Shown here in pieces: positions 33,302-41,904 of a stretch of 64,000 bases of DNA. The notes under the pieces are model-generated. The model was not told the origin of the DNA and did not search any database. It worked only from the letters and a program-made list of their open reading frames with translations. Each line of letters opens with the position of its first letter. Position 1 is the first letter of the stretch. Source of the DNA: Mesorhizobium sp. B4-1-3. GTDB taxonomy: Bacteria > Pseudomonadota > Alphaproteobacteria > Rhizobiales > Rhizobiaceae. Both the position numbers and the translations under genes were made by a program. The stretch spans positions 52,110 to 116,109 of the forward strand of contig NZ_VFTG01000019.1 of the NCBI RefSeq assembly GCF_006439355.1. The letters are read 5' to 3'.

Positions 33302-34932
33302 GCGACCCAGGTAAGAACAGCATCGGCGAAATCCGCATGCAGGTCATGTGGAACCGGTTGATCTCGGTGGTCGAGGAGCAGGCGCTGACCTTGCTGCGCA
33401 CCGCCTTTTCGACCTCGGTGCGCGAGTCCGGCGATCTATCGGCGGGCGTGTTCGACCCACGCGGCCAGATGCTGGCGCAGGCGGTCACCGGCACGCCCGG
33501 CCACGTCAACACCATGGCCGAGGCCGTTCTGCATTTCATGAACGCGATCCCGCGCGAGCAGATGTTCGAGGGCGACACCTATGTCACCAACGATCCGTGG
33601 CTCGGCACCGGTCACCTGCACGACATCACCATGGTGTCGCCGTCCTTCCTGAACGGCGAGCTTGTCGCCTTCTTCGCCTGCACGGCGCATGTCGTCGATG
33701 TCGGCGGCCGCGGCTTCGGCGCCGACGGCAAATCGGTCTATGAGGAAGGCATCCAGATCCCGATCATGAAGTTCGCGGAAAAGGGCAAGGTCAATCTCGA
33801 TCTCGTCCGCATCCTGCGCGCCAATGTCCGCGAGCCCAACCAGGTGATCGGCGATTTCTATTCGCTTGCGGCCTGCAACGAGGTCGGCCATCGCCGCCTC
33901 GTCGACATGATGAAGGAGATCGGCCTCGCCTCGCTCGACGGGCTCGGCGATTTCATCTTCTCGCGCACCCGCGACGCCATGCTCGAGCGCATCGAGGCGC
34001 TGCCGAAGGGAAGCTGGTCGAACGAACTGGTGACCGACGGCTACGACGAGCCCGTGAAACTTGCAGCGACAGTTTCGGTTCGCGACGATCATGTCGAGGT
34101 CGATTTCACCGGCACCGACCCGATGAGCCGCTGGGGCATCAATTGCCCGATCATCTACAGCAAGGCCTATGCCTGCTACGCGCTGAAATGCATGGTGGCG
34201 CCCGACATCCCGAACAACGCGGCATCGCTTGCCTTCTTCACCGTGACATCACCGGTCAACATCCTCAACGCCGTGCGACCGGCGCCGGTGGCGCTCAGGC
34301 ACATCTTCGGCCACATGGTTCCCGACCTGGTGCTGGGCGCCTTCGCCAAAGCGCTGCCCGGAAAAATCCTTGCCGAAGGCGCCGGCGCGCTATGGAACAT
34401 CCATATTTCGGCGAGGCCCGTTGCCGGCGCGTCTGGCCGCCGGGCGGAAGTGCTGATGTTCAACTCCGGCGGCATGGGCGCCCGCCCCGAGCTCGACGGC
34501 CTGTCGGCGACTGCCTTCCCGTCGGGCGTGCACACGATGCCGATCGAGGCGACCGAGCACACCGGCCCGATCGTCATCTGGCGCAAGGAGCTGCGGCCCA
34601 ATTCCGGCGGCGACGGCGAATTCCGCGGCGGCCTTGGACAGATCATCGAGATCGAGGCGACCGAAGGCCACGAGTTCGATTTCTCGGCCATGTTCGACCG
34701 CGTCAACCATCCGGCGCATGGGCGCAACGGCGGCAAGCCCGGCGTCGCCGGCGTCGTCAAGCTGGACGACGGCACCAGGATGCGGCCGAAGGGCTGGCAG
34801 CATGTGCCTGCGGGGCGCCGGCTGATCCTCGAACTGCCGGGCGGCGGCGGCTATGGCGATCCGGCCAGGCGCAGCGCCGCCGCGCGTGCCAACGACCGAT
34901 CCAAGGGATACGTCACGGAGAACGACCGATGA
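33298..34932 (+). CDS. hyuB: Hydantoinase/oxoprolinase family protein, B subunit
   Basis: A 544-residue partner of the preceding subunit. Typical motifs are TAFSTSVRESGDLSAGVFDP (about residues 25-45) and GHVNTMAEAVLHFM. TNDPWLGTGHLHDITMVSP (about 98-116) is the most conserved stretch, with GRGFGADGKSVYEEGIQIP behind it. Near the C-terminus ELPGGGGYGDPARR is the family's ending. Together with subunit A it would open a cyclic amide or carboxylate a substrate at the expense of ATP. Four-base overlaps on both sides show translational coupling. Confidence 0.9.
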   Translation: MSDPGKNSIGEIRMQVMWNRLISVVEEQALTLLRTAFSTSVRESGDLSAGVFDPRGQMLAQAVTGTPGHVNTMAEAVLHFMNAIPREQMFEGDTYVTNDPWLGTGHLHDITMVSPSFLNGELVAFFACTAHVVDVGGRGFGADGKSVYEEGIQIPIMKFAEKGKVNLDLVRILRANVREPNQVIGDFYSLAACNEVGHRRLVDMMKEIGLASLDGLGDFIFSRTRDAMLERIEALPKGSWSNELVTDGYDEPVKLAATVSVRDDHVEVDFTGTDPMSRWGINCPIIYSKAYACYALKCMVAPDIPNNAASLAFFTVTSPVNILNAVRPAPVALRHIFGHMVPDLVLGAFAKALPGKILAEGAGALWNIHISARPVAGASGRRAEVLMFNSGGMGARPELDGLSATAFPSGVHTMPIEATEHTGPIVIWRKELRPNSGGDGEFRGGLGQIIEIEATEGHEFDFSAMFDRVNHPAHGRNGGKPGVAGVVKLDDGTRMRPKGWQHVPAGRRLILELPGGGGYGDPARRSAAARANDRSKGYVTENDR

Positions 34933-36131
34933 GCTATGTTGCCTCGCGCCTGTCGGCGGTCAAGCCCTCGGCCTCGATGGCGGCCTCGCAGGCCGCCAAG
35001 GCGCTGCGCGCCAAGGGCGTCGACGTGATCGATCTCGGATTGGGCGAGCCCGATTTTCCAACGCCGCTGCACATCATCGACGCCGCCCATTTCGCCGCGA
35101 AGGCCGGCCAGACGCTCTACACCGCCGCAGCCGGCACGGCCGAAGTGCGCGAAGCGGTGGCCGGAAAATTCCGCCGCGAGAACGGGCTGGACTACACGGC
35201 CGACGACATCGTCGTGGCCAACGGCGCCAAGCAGATCATCTTCAACGCGCTGATGGCGACGCTGGAAATCGGCGACGAGGCGATCCTGCCGGCGCCCTAT
35301 TTCGTCTCCTACCCCGAAATGGTGAAGCTGCTCGGCGGCACGCCGGTCGTCTTGGAATGCCCGGAAACCAGCGGGTTCCGGCTGACTCCGGCGCTGCTCG
35401 AAAAGGCGATCACGCCGAGGACGAAGTGGCTCTTCCTCAACATGCCGGGGAACCCGTCCGGCGCGGTCTATTCCGAGTCCGATCTCAAGGCGCTGGGCAC
35501 TGTGCTGGCCAAGCATCCGCAGGTGTTGATCCTCTCCGACGAGATCTACGAGCACATCCTCTTCGACGGGCGCGAGTTCGTCTCCTTCGGCAAGGCCTGC
35601 CCCGAGCTCAGGGACCGCACGCTGATCGTCAACGGCGTCTCGAAATCCTATGCCATGACCGGCTGGCGTGTCGGCTATGCGGCCGGACCGGTGCCGCTGC
35701 TCAAGGCGATGTCGACGATCCAGAGCCAGTCCTGCACATCCGTATGCTCGATCGCGCAGGCGGCGACCGTCGCCGCGCTCAACGGCCCGCAGGACGAGGT
35801 CGCACGTTTTCGCCAGGCTTTCGAGAGGCGCCGCGACCTGGTCGTCGACGGCATCAGCAAGATCAACGGACTGACGCTGTCGCCACCGGAGGGTGCCTTC
35901 TACGCCTATATCGGCTGCGCCAGCCTGATCGGCCGCAAGACGGCCAGGGGCGTCGTTCTGGAGGACGACGCGGCCGTAGCGAACTATCTTCTCAACGAAG
36001 GGAGGGTGGCGTCGGTGCCCGGCGTCGCCTATGGACTGTCACCCTATTTCCGCATCTCGACCGCAACCAGCGAAGAGGTGCTGACCGAAGCGATCTCGCG
36101 CATCAACGCCGCCGTCGCGCAAGTGGAGTAG
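34929..36131 (+). CDS. PLP-dependent aminotransferase (aspartate-aminotransferase family, class I)
   Basis: A 400-residue fold-type I aminotransferase. The start at 34929 overlaps the HyuB stop (ATGA). The N-terminus has IDLGLGEPDFPTPLHII and YTAAAGTAEVREAVAGKF. The PLP site is VNGVSKSYAMTGWRVGYAAG around residue 235, with the lysine after V-S. NMPGNPSGAVYSESDL and LSDEIYEHILFDG hold the Asn and the Asp/Tyr that contact PLP. The C-terminal Arg is in YFRISTATS. It would remove the amino group of an amino acid, perhaps the product released by the Hyu enzyme. Confidence 0.9.
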   Translation: MSYVASRLSAVKPSASMAASQAAKALRAKGVDVIDLGLGEPDFPTPLHIIDAAHFAAKAGQTLYTAAAGTAEVREAVAGKFRRENGLDYTADDIVVANGAKQIIFNALMATLEIGDEAILPAPYFVSYPEMVKLLGGTPVVLECPETSGFRLTPALLEKAITPRTKWLFLNMPGNPSGAVYSESDLKALGTVLAKHPQVLILSDEIYEHILFDGREFVSFGKACPELRDRTLIVNGVSKSYAMTGWRVGYAAGPVPLLKAMSTIQSQSCTSVCSIAQAATVAALNGPQDEVARFRQAFERRRDLVVDGISKINGLTLSPPEGAFYAYIGCASLIGRKTARGVVLEDDAAVANYLLNEGRVASVPGVAYGLSPYFRISTATSEEVLTEAISRINAAVAQVE

Positions 36132-36134
36132 AGA

Positions 36135-36947
36135 ATGCCGCATTACGAACGTATCCTGATCACCGGCGCCGCCGGCCGGCTCGGCTCGCAGTTGCGCAAA
36201 GGGCTGGTGCCGCTCGCCAAGACGATCCGCCTGGCGGGGCGCGAGCCGTTCGGCGATCTCGCGCCGCACGAAGAAGAAGCGGTGTTCGATCTCGCCGACA
36301 TGGAGGCGACGATCGCGGCGACCAAGGACTGCGACGCGATCGTGCACTTCGGCGGCGCGCCGCTCGAATGCGAGTGGCAGACCATCCTCGATTCCAGCAT
36401 CCGCGGCTCCTACCACATCTACGAAGGCGCCCGGAAATATGGGGTGAAGCGCGTCATCTACGCCTCCTCGGTGCATGCGATCGGCTATCACGAGATCGAG
36501 GCGCATATCGGCGTCGACGCGCCGGTGCGCCCCGACAGCCTCTATGGCGTGTCGAAGAACTTCGTCGAAAGCCTCAGCCGGCTCTATTGGGACAAGTTCG
36601 GCATCGAGACGGTGTGCCTGCGCATCTTCTCGTCGTTTCCCGAGCCGGCCGATCGGCGCATGCTGTGGTCATACCTCTCCTTCGCCGACTGCGTGCGGCT
36701 GGTCGAGGCATCGCTGACCGCGCCGCGCGTCGGCCACACGATCTCCTTCGGCATTTCCAACAACAAGCTGAAGATGGTCGACAACAGCGGCGCCGATCAT
36801 CTCGGCTTCGTCCCCCAGGACAGCGCCGAGCCTTTCCGTGCCGCCGTAGAGGCGAAGACGCCTGTTCCGGATCCGAACAAACCCTCGGTGAAGTATCTCG
36901 GCGGCTGGTTCTGCGAGCTTGGCCACCCTGACGACAAGCCGACGTGA
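36135..36947 (+). CDS. Uronate-dehydrogenase-like NAD-dependent epimerase/dehydratase family protein
   Basis: A 270-residue extended SDR. ILITGAAGRLGSQLRKGL is the NAD site; VHFGGAPLECEWQTILDSSI and YASSVHAIGYHEIEAHIG resemble uronate dehydrogenases. The Tyr and Lys are in SLYGVSKNFVESLSRLYWD. IFSSFPEPADRRMLWSYLS is a close match to the substrate loop of those enzymes, which oxidise uronic acids to aldarolactones. It is the last gene of the 29538-36947 operon, three bases after the aminotransferase. Why a sugar-acid enzyme joins a hydantoinase operon is unclear; another polyhydroxy substrate is possible. Confidence 0.82.
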   Translation: MPHYERILITGAAGRLGSQLRKGLVPLAKTIRLAGREPFGDLAPHEEEAVFDLADMEATIAATKDCDAIVHFGGAPLECEWQTILDSSIRGSYHIYEGARKYGVKRVIYASSVHAIGYHEIEAHIGVDAPVRPDSLYGVSKNFVESLSRLYWDKFGIETVCLRIFSSFPEPADRRMLWSYLSFADCVRLVEASLTAPRVGHTISFGISNNKLKMVDNSGADHLGFVPQDSAEPFRAAVEAKTPVPDPNKPSVKYLGGWFCELGHPDDKPT

Positions 36948-36973
36948 CGATCAGGCTTGAGTCTTAGACGATA

Positions 36974-36995
36974 GGCGACGTCGCTTCACGTCGCC
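36974..36995 (+). terminator. Hairpin after the 29538-36947 operon
   Basis: GGCGACGT (36974-36981), loop CGCTTC, ACGTCGCC (36988-36995): a perfect 8-bp stem 26 bases beyond the stop. No T-run follows, so the role as terminator is a guess from position. Confidence 0.45.
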
Positions 36996-37028
36996 AGCCC
37001 GCTCAACATCACGAAACGACGGACGTTC

Positions 37029-37358
37029 GTGCCGGCGGCTGGCGCCATCGCCGCGATCCGCGATGCGGGAAAGACGATCCCGATCACCACCGTCGACCTT
37101 GGCAATGACGTGGCGGCGGACCTTGCCTCCGGCGGCCTGATCAAGGGCCTCGCCGCGCAGTTGCCCTATGATCAGGGCGTCGCGGTCGGAATCGCAACGG
37201 TCCTCGGTCTTCTCGAGCGGCAACCGCCACCCTGGATCGCCCTGCCTGGACTTGGTGTTACGGCCAGCAATGTGGTGGAGGCCTATCAGGTCGTCTGGCG
37301 CGCACCGGCCCCTGCCGCCTTGCTCAGAGCCCGCAAGCCGCGAAGGAACATGCCTTGA
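37029..37358 (+). pseudogene. Remnant of a sugar-type ABC transporter binding protein
   Basis: A frame of 109 codons from a GTG resembles only the C-terminal third of RbsB-type periplasmic binding proteins. AIAAIRDAGKTIPITTVDLG and LIKGLAAQLPYDQGVAVGIA, then LPGLGVTASNVVEAYQVVW, is the usual order. There is no signal peptide, no N-terminal domain and no ATPase or permease near it. It is almost certainly the end of a deleted gene. The last 15 residues are unrelated and basic. Confidence 0.7.
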
Positions 37359-37432
37359 CGGCAAGAGGCGGAGCTAGCTCGCAGCGACGGGCTCGCTTTG
37401 ACCATTGCGTTCCAGAACGATCTCGATTACGT

Positions 37433-37452
37433 TGTTGAACGATCGTTCAACA
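37433..37452. promoter_or_regulatory. Perfect palindrome, candidate TetR operator
   Basis: GTTGAACGATCGTTCAAC at 37434-37451 is a perfect 18-bp palindrome (20 bp with the flanking T and A). It lies 20 bases before the ATG at 37472. A site at 49323-49340 differs from it at only two positions. The BetI-like TetR regulator encoded at 41184-41861 is the likely binder. Confidence 0.65.
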
Positions 37453-37471
37453 GCGCATTCGAGACGCCGCG

Positions 37472-39574
37472 ATGCCGTGCAATCCCCGTTACGAAATCCT
37501 ATTCGAGCCGGTAACAATAGGGCCTGTCACCGCGCCGAACCGCTTCTATCAGGTGCCGCATGCAAGCGGGATGACCAACGCGCTGCCGCGCGTTCGCGCG
37601 GCATTTCGCGAAGCCAAGGCCGAAGGCGGATGGGGCGTGATCTGCACCGGCGCCTGCTCGATCGATCCGACTTCGGACGATGCGCCGCTGCCTTTCGCGA
37701 CGCTATGGGACGACAATGACATCCGTGCTCACGCGCTGATGACGGAGGCCGTGCACCGCCATGGATCGCTTGCCGGCGTGGAGCTATGGCATGGCGGCGC
37801 ATCGGTGATGAACCGGACAAGCCGCCTGCCGCCGCTGTCGCCATCCGGCATTCCGTGGATGGCCACGCATGTCGGCTTCATGGGCAATCTGCGGCCGAAG
37901 ACGATGGACAAGGCCGATATCAAGGAGGTGCTGAGATGCCAGGCCGAAGCGGCACGCAAGGCGCGCACGGCCGGCTTCGATGTCGTCTATGTCTATGCCG
38001 GGATGGGCTATCTCGGCTACGAGTTCCTGCTGCCGGAATACAATCATCGCATCGATGAATATGGCGGCTCGATCGCGAACCGTGTCCGCTTCGTGCGCGA
38101 GATGATCGAGGTGACGAAGGATGCGGTGGGCAAGGATTGCGGTGTCGCGCTTCGTGTGAGCCTTGAGGAACTGCGCGGCCGGCCCGGGCGCAACCAGCCT
38201 TCGGAAGCCCATGAGCTGATCGAACTTCTTGCCGACCTGCCCGACCTGTTCGACGTGAAAATGGACTCAAGCCCGACGGATTGCTCGGCGTCGCGCTTCA
38301 CCGGCGAAGGCAGCCACGAGCCGGTGATCGATTTCGTCAAGTCGCTGACGAAGAAGCCCGTGGTCGGCGTTGGGCGCTTCACCTCGCCGGACACGATGGT
38401 GTCGCAGATCCGACGCGGTGTGCTCGACTTCATCGGCGGCGCGCGGCCGTCGATCGCCGACCCCTTCCTGCCCGCCAAAATCCGTGACGGCCGCGAAGTC
38501 GAGATCCGCGAATGCATCGGCTGCAACATCTGCATTTCGAGCTGGCACGACAGCGTGCCGGTGCGCTGCACCCAGAATCCAACCGCCGGCGAAGAATGGC
38601 GGCGCGGCTGGCATCCCGAACGCGTCGGGCGCGCCGGCAGACCCGAACGCATCCTCATTGTCGGCGGCGGACCGGCCGGGCTTGAATGCGCCATGACGCT
38701 CGGCCGCCGCGGCCATGAGGTGATGCTTGCCGAGGCCAGCCGCGGCTTCGGCGGGCGGCTGACCTTCGAGAAGACGTTGCCAGGGCTGTCAGCCTGGAAT
38801 CGTGTGGTCGAGTACCGACTGGGCCGCATCGGCGAGATGAGCAATGTCTCGCTCTATCCCGAGAGCACGCTCGGCGCCGACGAGATCATCGACTTGGCGC
38901 CGGAGCGCCTGGTGCTGGCGACCGGCGCGCGCTGGACGAACATGCTCTATTCCTCGATGGAGATCCCCGTCGGGCGGCTCGACCATACGGACGTGCTCAC
39001 AGCCAACGACATCGCCGCCGGCAAGCTCCCCGAGGGGCCGACGCTGGTCTTCGATTTCGACAATTACTACATGGGCGGCGTCCTCACCGAGCATCTGGCC
39101 GCCCAAGGCATCCCGGTCAGCTACGCGACACCGTCCGGTCATGCCTCCGCATGGACGATCATGACCAACGAGCTGCCGCTGGTGCACCGGGCGCTGGCGC
39201 GCCGCAACGTGCCGGTGACGACGCTGCATCTGCTGAAATCCTTCGATGGCGAAACGGCGACGCTGGCGCATCTGTTCACCAGCGAAGAGACCCGCGTGGC
39301 CTGTCGCTCGGTGCTGATCGTCGGATTGCGGTTGCCGCGAAACGAGTTGTTCGAAGCGCTGACCGAAAAGGCGGGTGCGCTTGCGGCGGCGGGCATCCAG
39401 AGCGTCGATCGCATCGGCGACACGCTGGCGCCCGGCGCTATTGCCCATGCGGTGCATAGCGGCCACAAGCTGGCGCGCGAGATCGGCGCGGGGCTTCGCT
39501 GGCGGCCTTACCGCCGCGACACGCCGATCGTCGATGCGGCAGCGGATTTCGAGATGCGAACGGCAGCCGAATAG
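37472..39574 (+). CDS. Trimethylamine-dehydrogenase-like iron-sulfur flavoprotein (N-demethylase family)
   Basis: A 700-residue enzyme with the TMADH plan: an FMN TIM barrel (residues 1-340), a 4Fe-4S site, and an ADP/NAD-type domain pair. The barrel begins YEILFEPVTIGPVTAPNRFY; the cluster motif is C-x2-C-x2-C-x11-C in CIGCNICISSWHDS and VRCTQNP. ILIVGGGPAGLECAMTLGRR starts the nucleotide domain. From memory of TMADH, the cysteine that binds FMN covalently is Ala here (QVPHASG), and the active-site His is Met (YAGMGYL). Another N-methyl substrate, such as N-methylproline or dimethylglycine, is therefore more likely than trimethylamine. A palindromic operator precedes it; the MttB-like gene follows. 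Confidence 0.85.
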   Translation: MPCNPRYEILFEPVTIGPVTAPNRFYQVPHASGMTNALPRVRAAFREAKAEGGWGVICTGACSIDPTSDDAPLPFATLWDDNDIRAHALMTEAVHRHGSLAGVELWHGGASVMNRTSRLPPLSPSGIPWMATHVGFMGNLRPKTMDKADIKEVLRCQAEAARKARTAGFDVVYVYAGMGYLGYEFLLPEYNHRIDEYGGSIANRVRFVREMIEVTKDAVGKDCGVALRVSLEELRGRPGRNQPSEAHELIELLADLPDLFDVKMDSSPTDCSASRFTGEGSHEPVIDFVKSLTKKPVVGVGRFTSPDTMVSQIRRGVLDFIGGARPSIADPFLPAKIRDGREVEIRECIGCNICISSWHDSVPVRCTQNPTAGEEWRRGWHPERVGRAGRPERILIVGGGPAGLECAMTLGRRGHEVMLAEASRGFGGRLTFEKTLPGLSAWNRVVEYRLGRIGEMSNVSLYPESTLGADEIIDLAPERLVLATGARWTNMLYSSMEIPVGRLDHTDVLTANDIAAGKLPEGPTLVFDFDNYYMGGVLTEHLAAQGIPVSYATPSGHASAWTIMTNELPLVHRALARRNVPVTTLHLLKSFDGETATLAHLFTSEETRVACRSVLIVGLRLPRNELFEALTEKAGALAAAGIQSVDRIGDTLAPGAIAHAVHSGHKLAREIGAGLRWRPYRRDTPIVDAAADFEMRTAAE

Positions 39575-39643
39575 ATCAATACAGAAAAGGCGTGAAGCGG
39601 TTTTCCGTTCGGAGTTGCGTCAGACAGGGAGGTCCAGAAAGCC

Positions 39644-41182
39644 ATGGAGCGTATCGCCGCACGTCGCAGGCCCGGCCGCCCGCAGCGCGAGATCGGCGGC
39701 ATCGCGCAGCGACCGTGGAAGCAGCTGACGCGGCCCTACGCGCCGATCGAAGTCCTGTCGGCCGACCAGGTGCAGGCAATCCATGAGATGGGACTCACCA
39801 TCCTGGAGGAGATCGGCATGCGCGTGCTGCAGCCGCGGGCGCGCCAGCTCTATCGTGCCGCGGGCTGCACCGTCGACGAAGGCGAGATGCGCGTGCGCTT
39901 CGATCGCGCCATGGTGATGGAGCGCGTCGCCATGGCGCCGTCGTCATTCGAGCTGCGCGCCCGTGACCCTGAGAAGAACGTCAAGGTCGGCGGGCGGCAC
40001 TGCATCCTGTCGTCGGTCGGCGGGCCGGCCTATGTCATGGACAACGACCGCGGCCGCCGTCCCGGCACCTATGCCGAGATGCGCGACTATCTGAAGCTCA
40101 TCCAGTCGTTCAACGTGCTGCATCAGGAAGGCGGCGGGCCGTTCGAGCCGCTCGACCTGCACCAGAACACCCGTCACCTCGACCTCTACTATGCCGAGAT
40201 CACCTTGCTCGACAAAAACTGGCAGCCGCAGGCGCTGGGTCATGGCCGCGCCATCGACGCGCTGGAAATGGTGGCGATTTCGCTCGGCACGACGCGCGAA
40301 AACCTGGCGCAGGAGATGCCGGTGTTCACCGGCATCATCAACACCAATTCACCGCTGCAGCTCGACGAGCCGATGGCCGAAGGGCTGATCGCGCTGGCCG
40401 AGCACGGTCAGGTCAACGTCATCACGCCGTTCACGCTGGCCGGAGCAATGAGCCCGGTGACGCTTGCCGGCGCGCTGTCGCAGCAGCATGCCGAGGCACT
40501 GGCCGGCATCGTGCTGACGCAGATCGTTCGACCGGGGGTGCCGGTGATGTATGGCGGCTTCACCTCAAATGTCGACATGAAGACCGGAGCACCCGCCTTC
40601 GGCACGCCGGAATACACGCAGGCGGCGCAGATCACCGGCCAGCTCTGCCGGCTGATCGGCGTGCCGTTCCGCTCCAGCAACGTCACCGCCGCCAATGCGG
40701 TCGACGCGCAGGCCGCCTATGAGAGCGCGATGTCCCTGTGGGGCTGCCTGATGGGCGGCGCCAACCTGGTGCTGCACGCGGCCGGCTGGCTCGGCGGCGG
40801 ACTGACCGCGTCGTTCGAGAAGCTGGTGATCGATGCCGAGATGCTGCAGATGATGTCGGCCTATTTCGATCCGCCCGTCGTCGACATCGACACGCTGGCG
40901 CTGGACGCGGTGCGCGAGGTCGGCCCAGCCGGGCATTTCTTCGGCGCCGCGCATACCATGCAGCGCTATGAGCGCGCCTTCTATTCGCCGCTGGTGTCCA
41001 ACTGGGACAATTACGACACCTGGATGGAACGCGGCCAGATCACCGCGCGGGAACGGGCCAACGTGATCTGGAAACGCATGGTCGCCGACTACGAGCAACC
41101 GCCGATCGATCCCGGCATCGACGAGGCGCTGCGCGACTACATGGAGCGCCGCAAGCGCGAGGGCGGATCGCCGTTGAACTGA
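39644..41182 (+). CDS. Trimethylamine methyltransferase family protein (MttB superfamily, non-pyrrolysine)
   Basis: A 512-residue MttB-superfamily protein. It has the N-terminal VLSADQVQAIHEMGLTILEE, then the glycine-rich ILSSVGGPAYVMDNDRGRRP. The barrel middle reads INTNSPLQLDEPMAEGLIAL, and PFTLAGAMSPVTLAGALSQQ follows. PVMYGGFTSNVDMKTGAPAF and GAANLVLHAAGWLGGGL-type segments complete it (here MGGANLVLHAAGWLGGGL). No in-frame amber codon interrupts it, so it is of the non-pyrrolysine kind known to demethylate betaines. Such enzymes hand the methyl group to a corrinoid protein, and none is found in the window. The gene probably shares the 37434 operator. Its substrate is likely a quaternary or methylated amine. 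Confidence 0.88.
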   Translation: MERIAARRRPGRPQREIGGIAQRPWKQLTRPYAPIEVLSADQVQAIHEMGLTILEEIGMRVLQPRARQLYRAAGCTVDEGEMRVRFDRAMVMERVAMAPSSFELRARDPEKNVKVGGRHCILSSVGGPAYVMDNDRGRRPGTYAEMRDYLKLIQSFNVLHQEGGGPFEPLDLHQNTRHLDLYYAEITLLDKNWQPQALGHGRAIDALEMVAISLGTTRENLAQEMPVFTGIINTNSPLQLDEPMAEGLIALAEHGQVNVITPFTLAGAMSPVTLAGALSQQHAEALAGIVLTQIVRPGVPVMYGGFTSNVDMKTGAPAFGTPEYTQAAQITGQLCRLIGVPFRSSNVTAANAVDAQAAYESAMSLWGCLMGGANLVLHAAGWLGGGLTASFEKLVIDAEMLQMMSAYFDPPVVDIDTLALDAVREVGPAGHFFGAAHTMQRYERAFYSPLVSNWDNYDTWMERGQITARERANVIWKRMVADYEQPPIDPGIDEALRDYMERRKREGGSPLN

Positions 41183-41183
41183 G

Positions 41184-41861
41184 TCAGGCGTTCCGCAAAG
41201 GCCCGACCTGCGCCTCGAGCATCTCGAAGCCGGCAGCCTCGGCCGCCTGCGGCGTCACCACGCTTTCGTCGAGACACCATTCGAGCCAGAGCCCGTCGAC
41301 CAGCGCGATGAAATTGCGCGCCAGCGCGGGTGCGTCGACCTGTCTGTCGCGCTCAAACGCAACCGTCGCGATGTCCTCGGCAAGTTCCGCGCGGTAGGCG
41401 TCGTAGAGCTCGCGATGCGCCGCCTTGAGTCGCGGGTTGACGGCGATCTCACCCCACAGCGACAGCCAGATCAGCAGGTTCTCGCGGCTGAAATATTCCG
41501 GCGCGAAGTTGGACCGCACCAGGGCGGCCAGCGCGGCCTCGGGAGGCCAGCCGGACGCCTCGGCGCGGCGGCGCTTGGCTTCGTCGATCTGGTTGTTGAC
41601 GCTGGCATAGAGCGAGGATTTGTAGACCTCGACCAGCAGCCCATCGAGGCTTTCGAAGTGGTGGTTGATGAGACCGCGCGAGACGCCGGCCTCCTTGCAG
41701 ATGCGATCTATGGTGAAGGCGCCGATGCCGCCGACGGACAGGCACCGCGTCGCCGCCTCGATCAGCATGGAGCGGCGCACATCGGCCTGTTCGCGGCTGA
41801 AGCGCGGCGCCTTCTTGGCACCGCGCTTCGTTTTTGCAGCTTCCGGTTGGGCTTGCGTCAT
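41184..41861 (-). CDS. TetR family transcriptional regulator, BetI-like
   Basis: A 225-residue regulator. The helix-turn-helix is in residues about 30-75: MLIEAATRCLSVGGIGAFTI, then ICKEAGVSRGLINHHF. The C-terminal ligand domain has LVRSNFAPEYFSRENLLIWL and AAHRELYDAYRAELAEDI and resembles BetI, which senses choline and betaine. It converges with the MttB-like gene, one base apart. Palindromes at 37434 and 49323 are the likely targets; none is seen before its own start. Its place between two methylated-amine or peptide units supports control by such a compound. Confidence 0.87.
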   Translation of the reverse strand: MTQAQPEAAKTKRGAKKAPRFSREQADVRRSMLIEAATRCLSVGGIGAFTIDRICKEAGVSRGLINHHFESLDGLLVEVYKSSLYASVNNQIDEAKRRRAEASGWPPEAALAALVRSNFAPEYFSRENLLIWLSLWGEIAVNPRLKAAHRELYDAYRAELAEDIATVAFERDRQVDAPALARNFIALVDGLWLEWCLDESVVTPQAAEAAGFEMLEAQVGPLRNA

Positions 41862-41904
41862 GCAACCCAGCTAATCGATTGCGCCGATCCTGTCCATCAA
41901 GCGT

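Noticed and set aside
37029..37358. Considered as a complete small gene
   Set aside because: The whole similarity is to the C-terminal third of sugar-binding proteins, with no signal peptide or N-terminal domain, so it is listed as a remnant.
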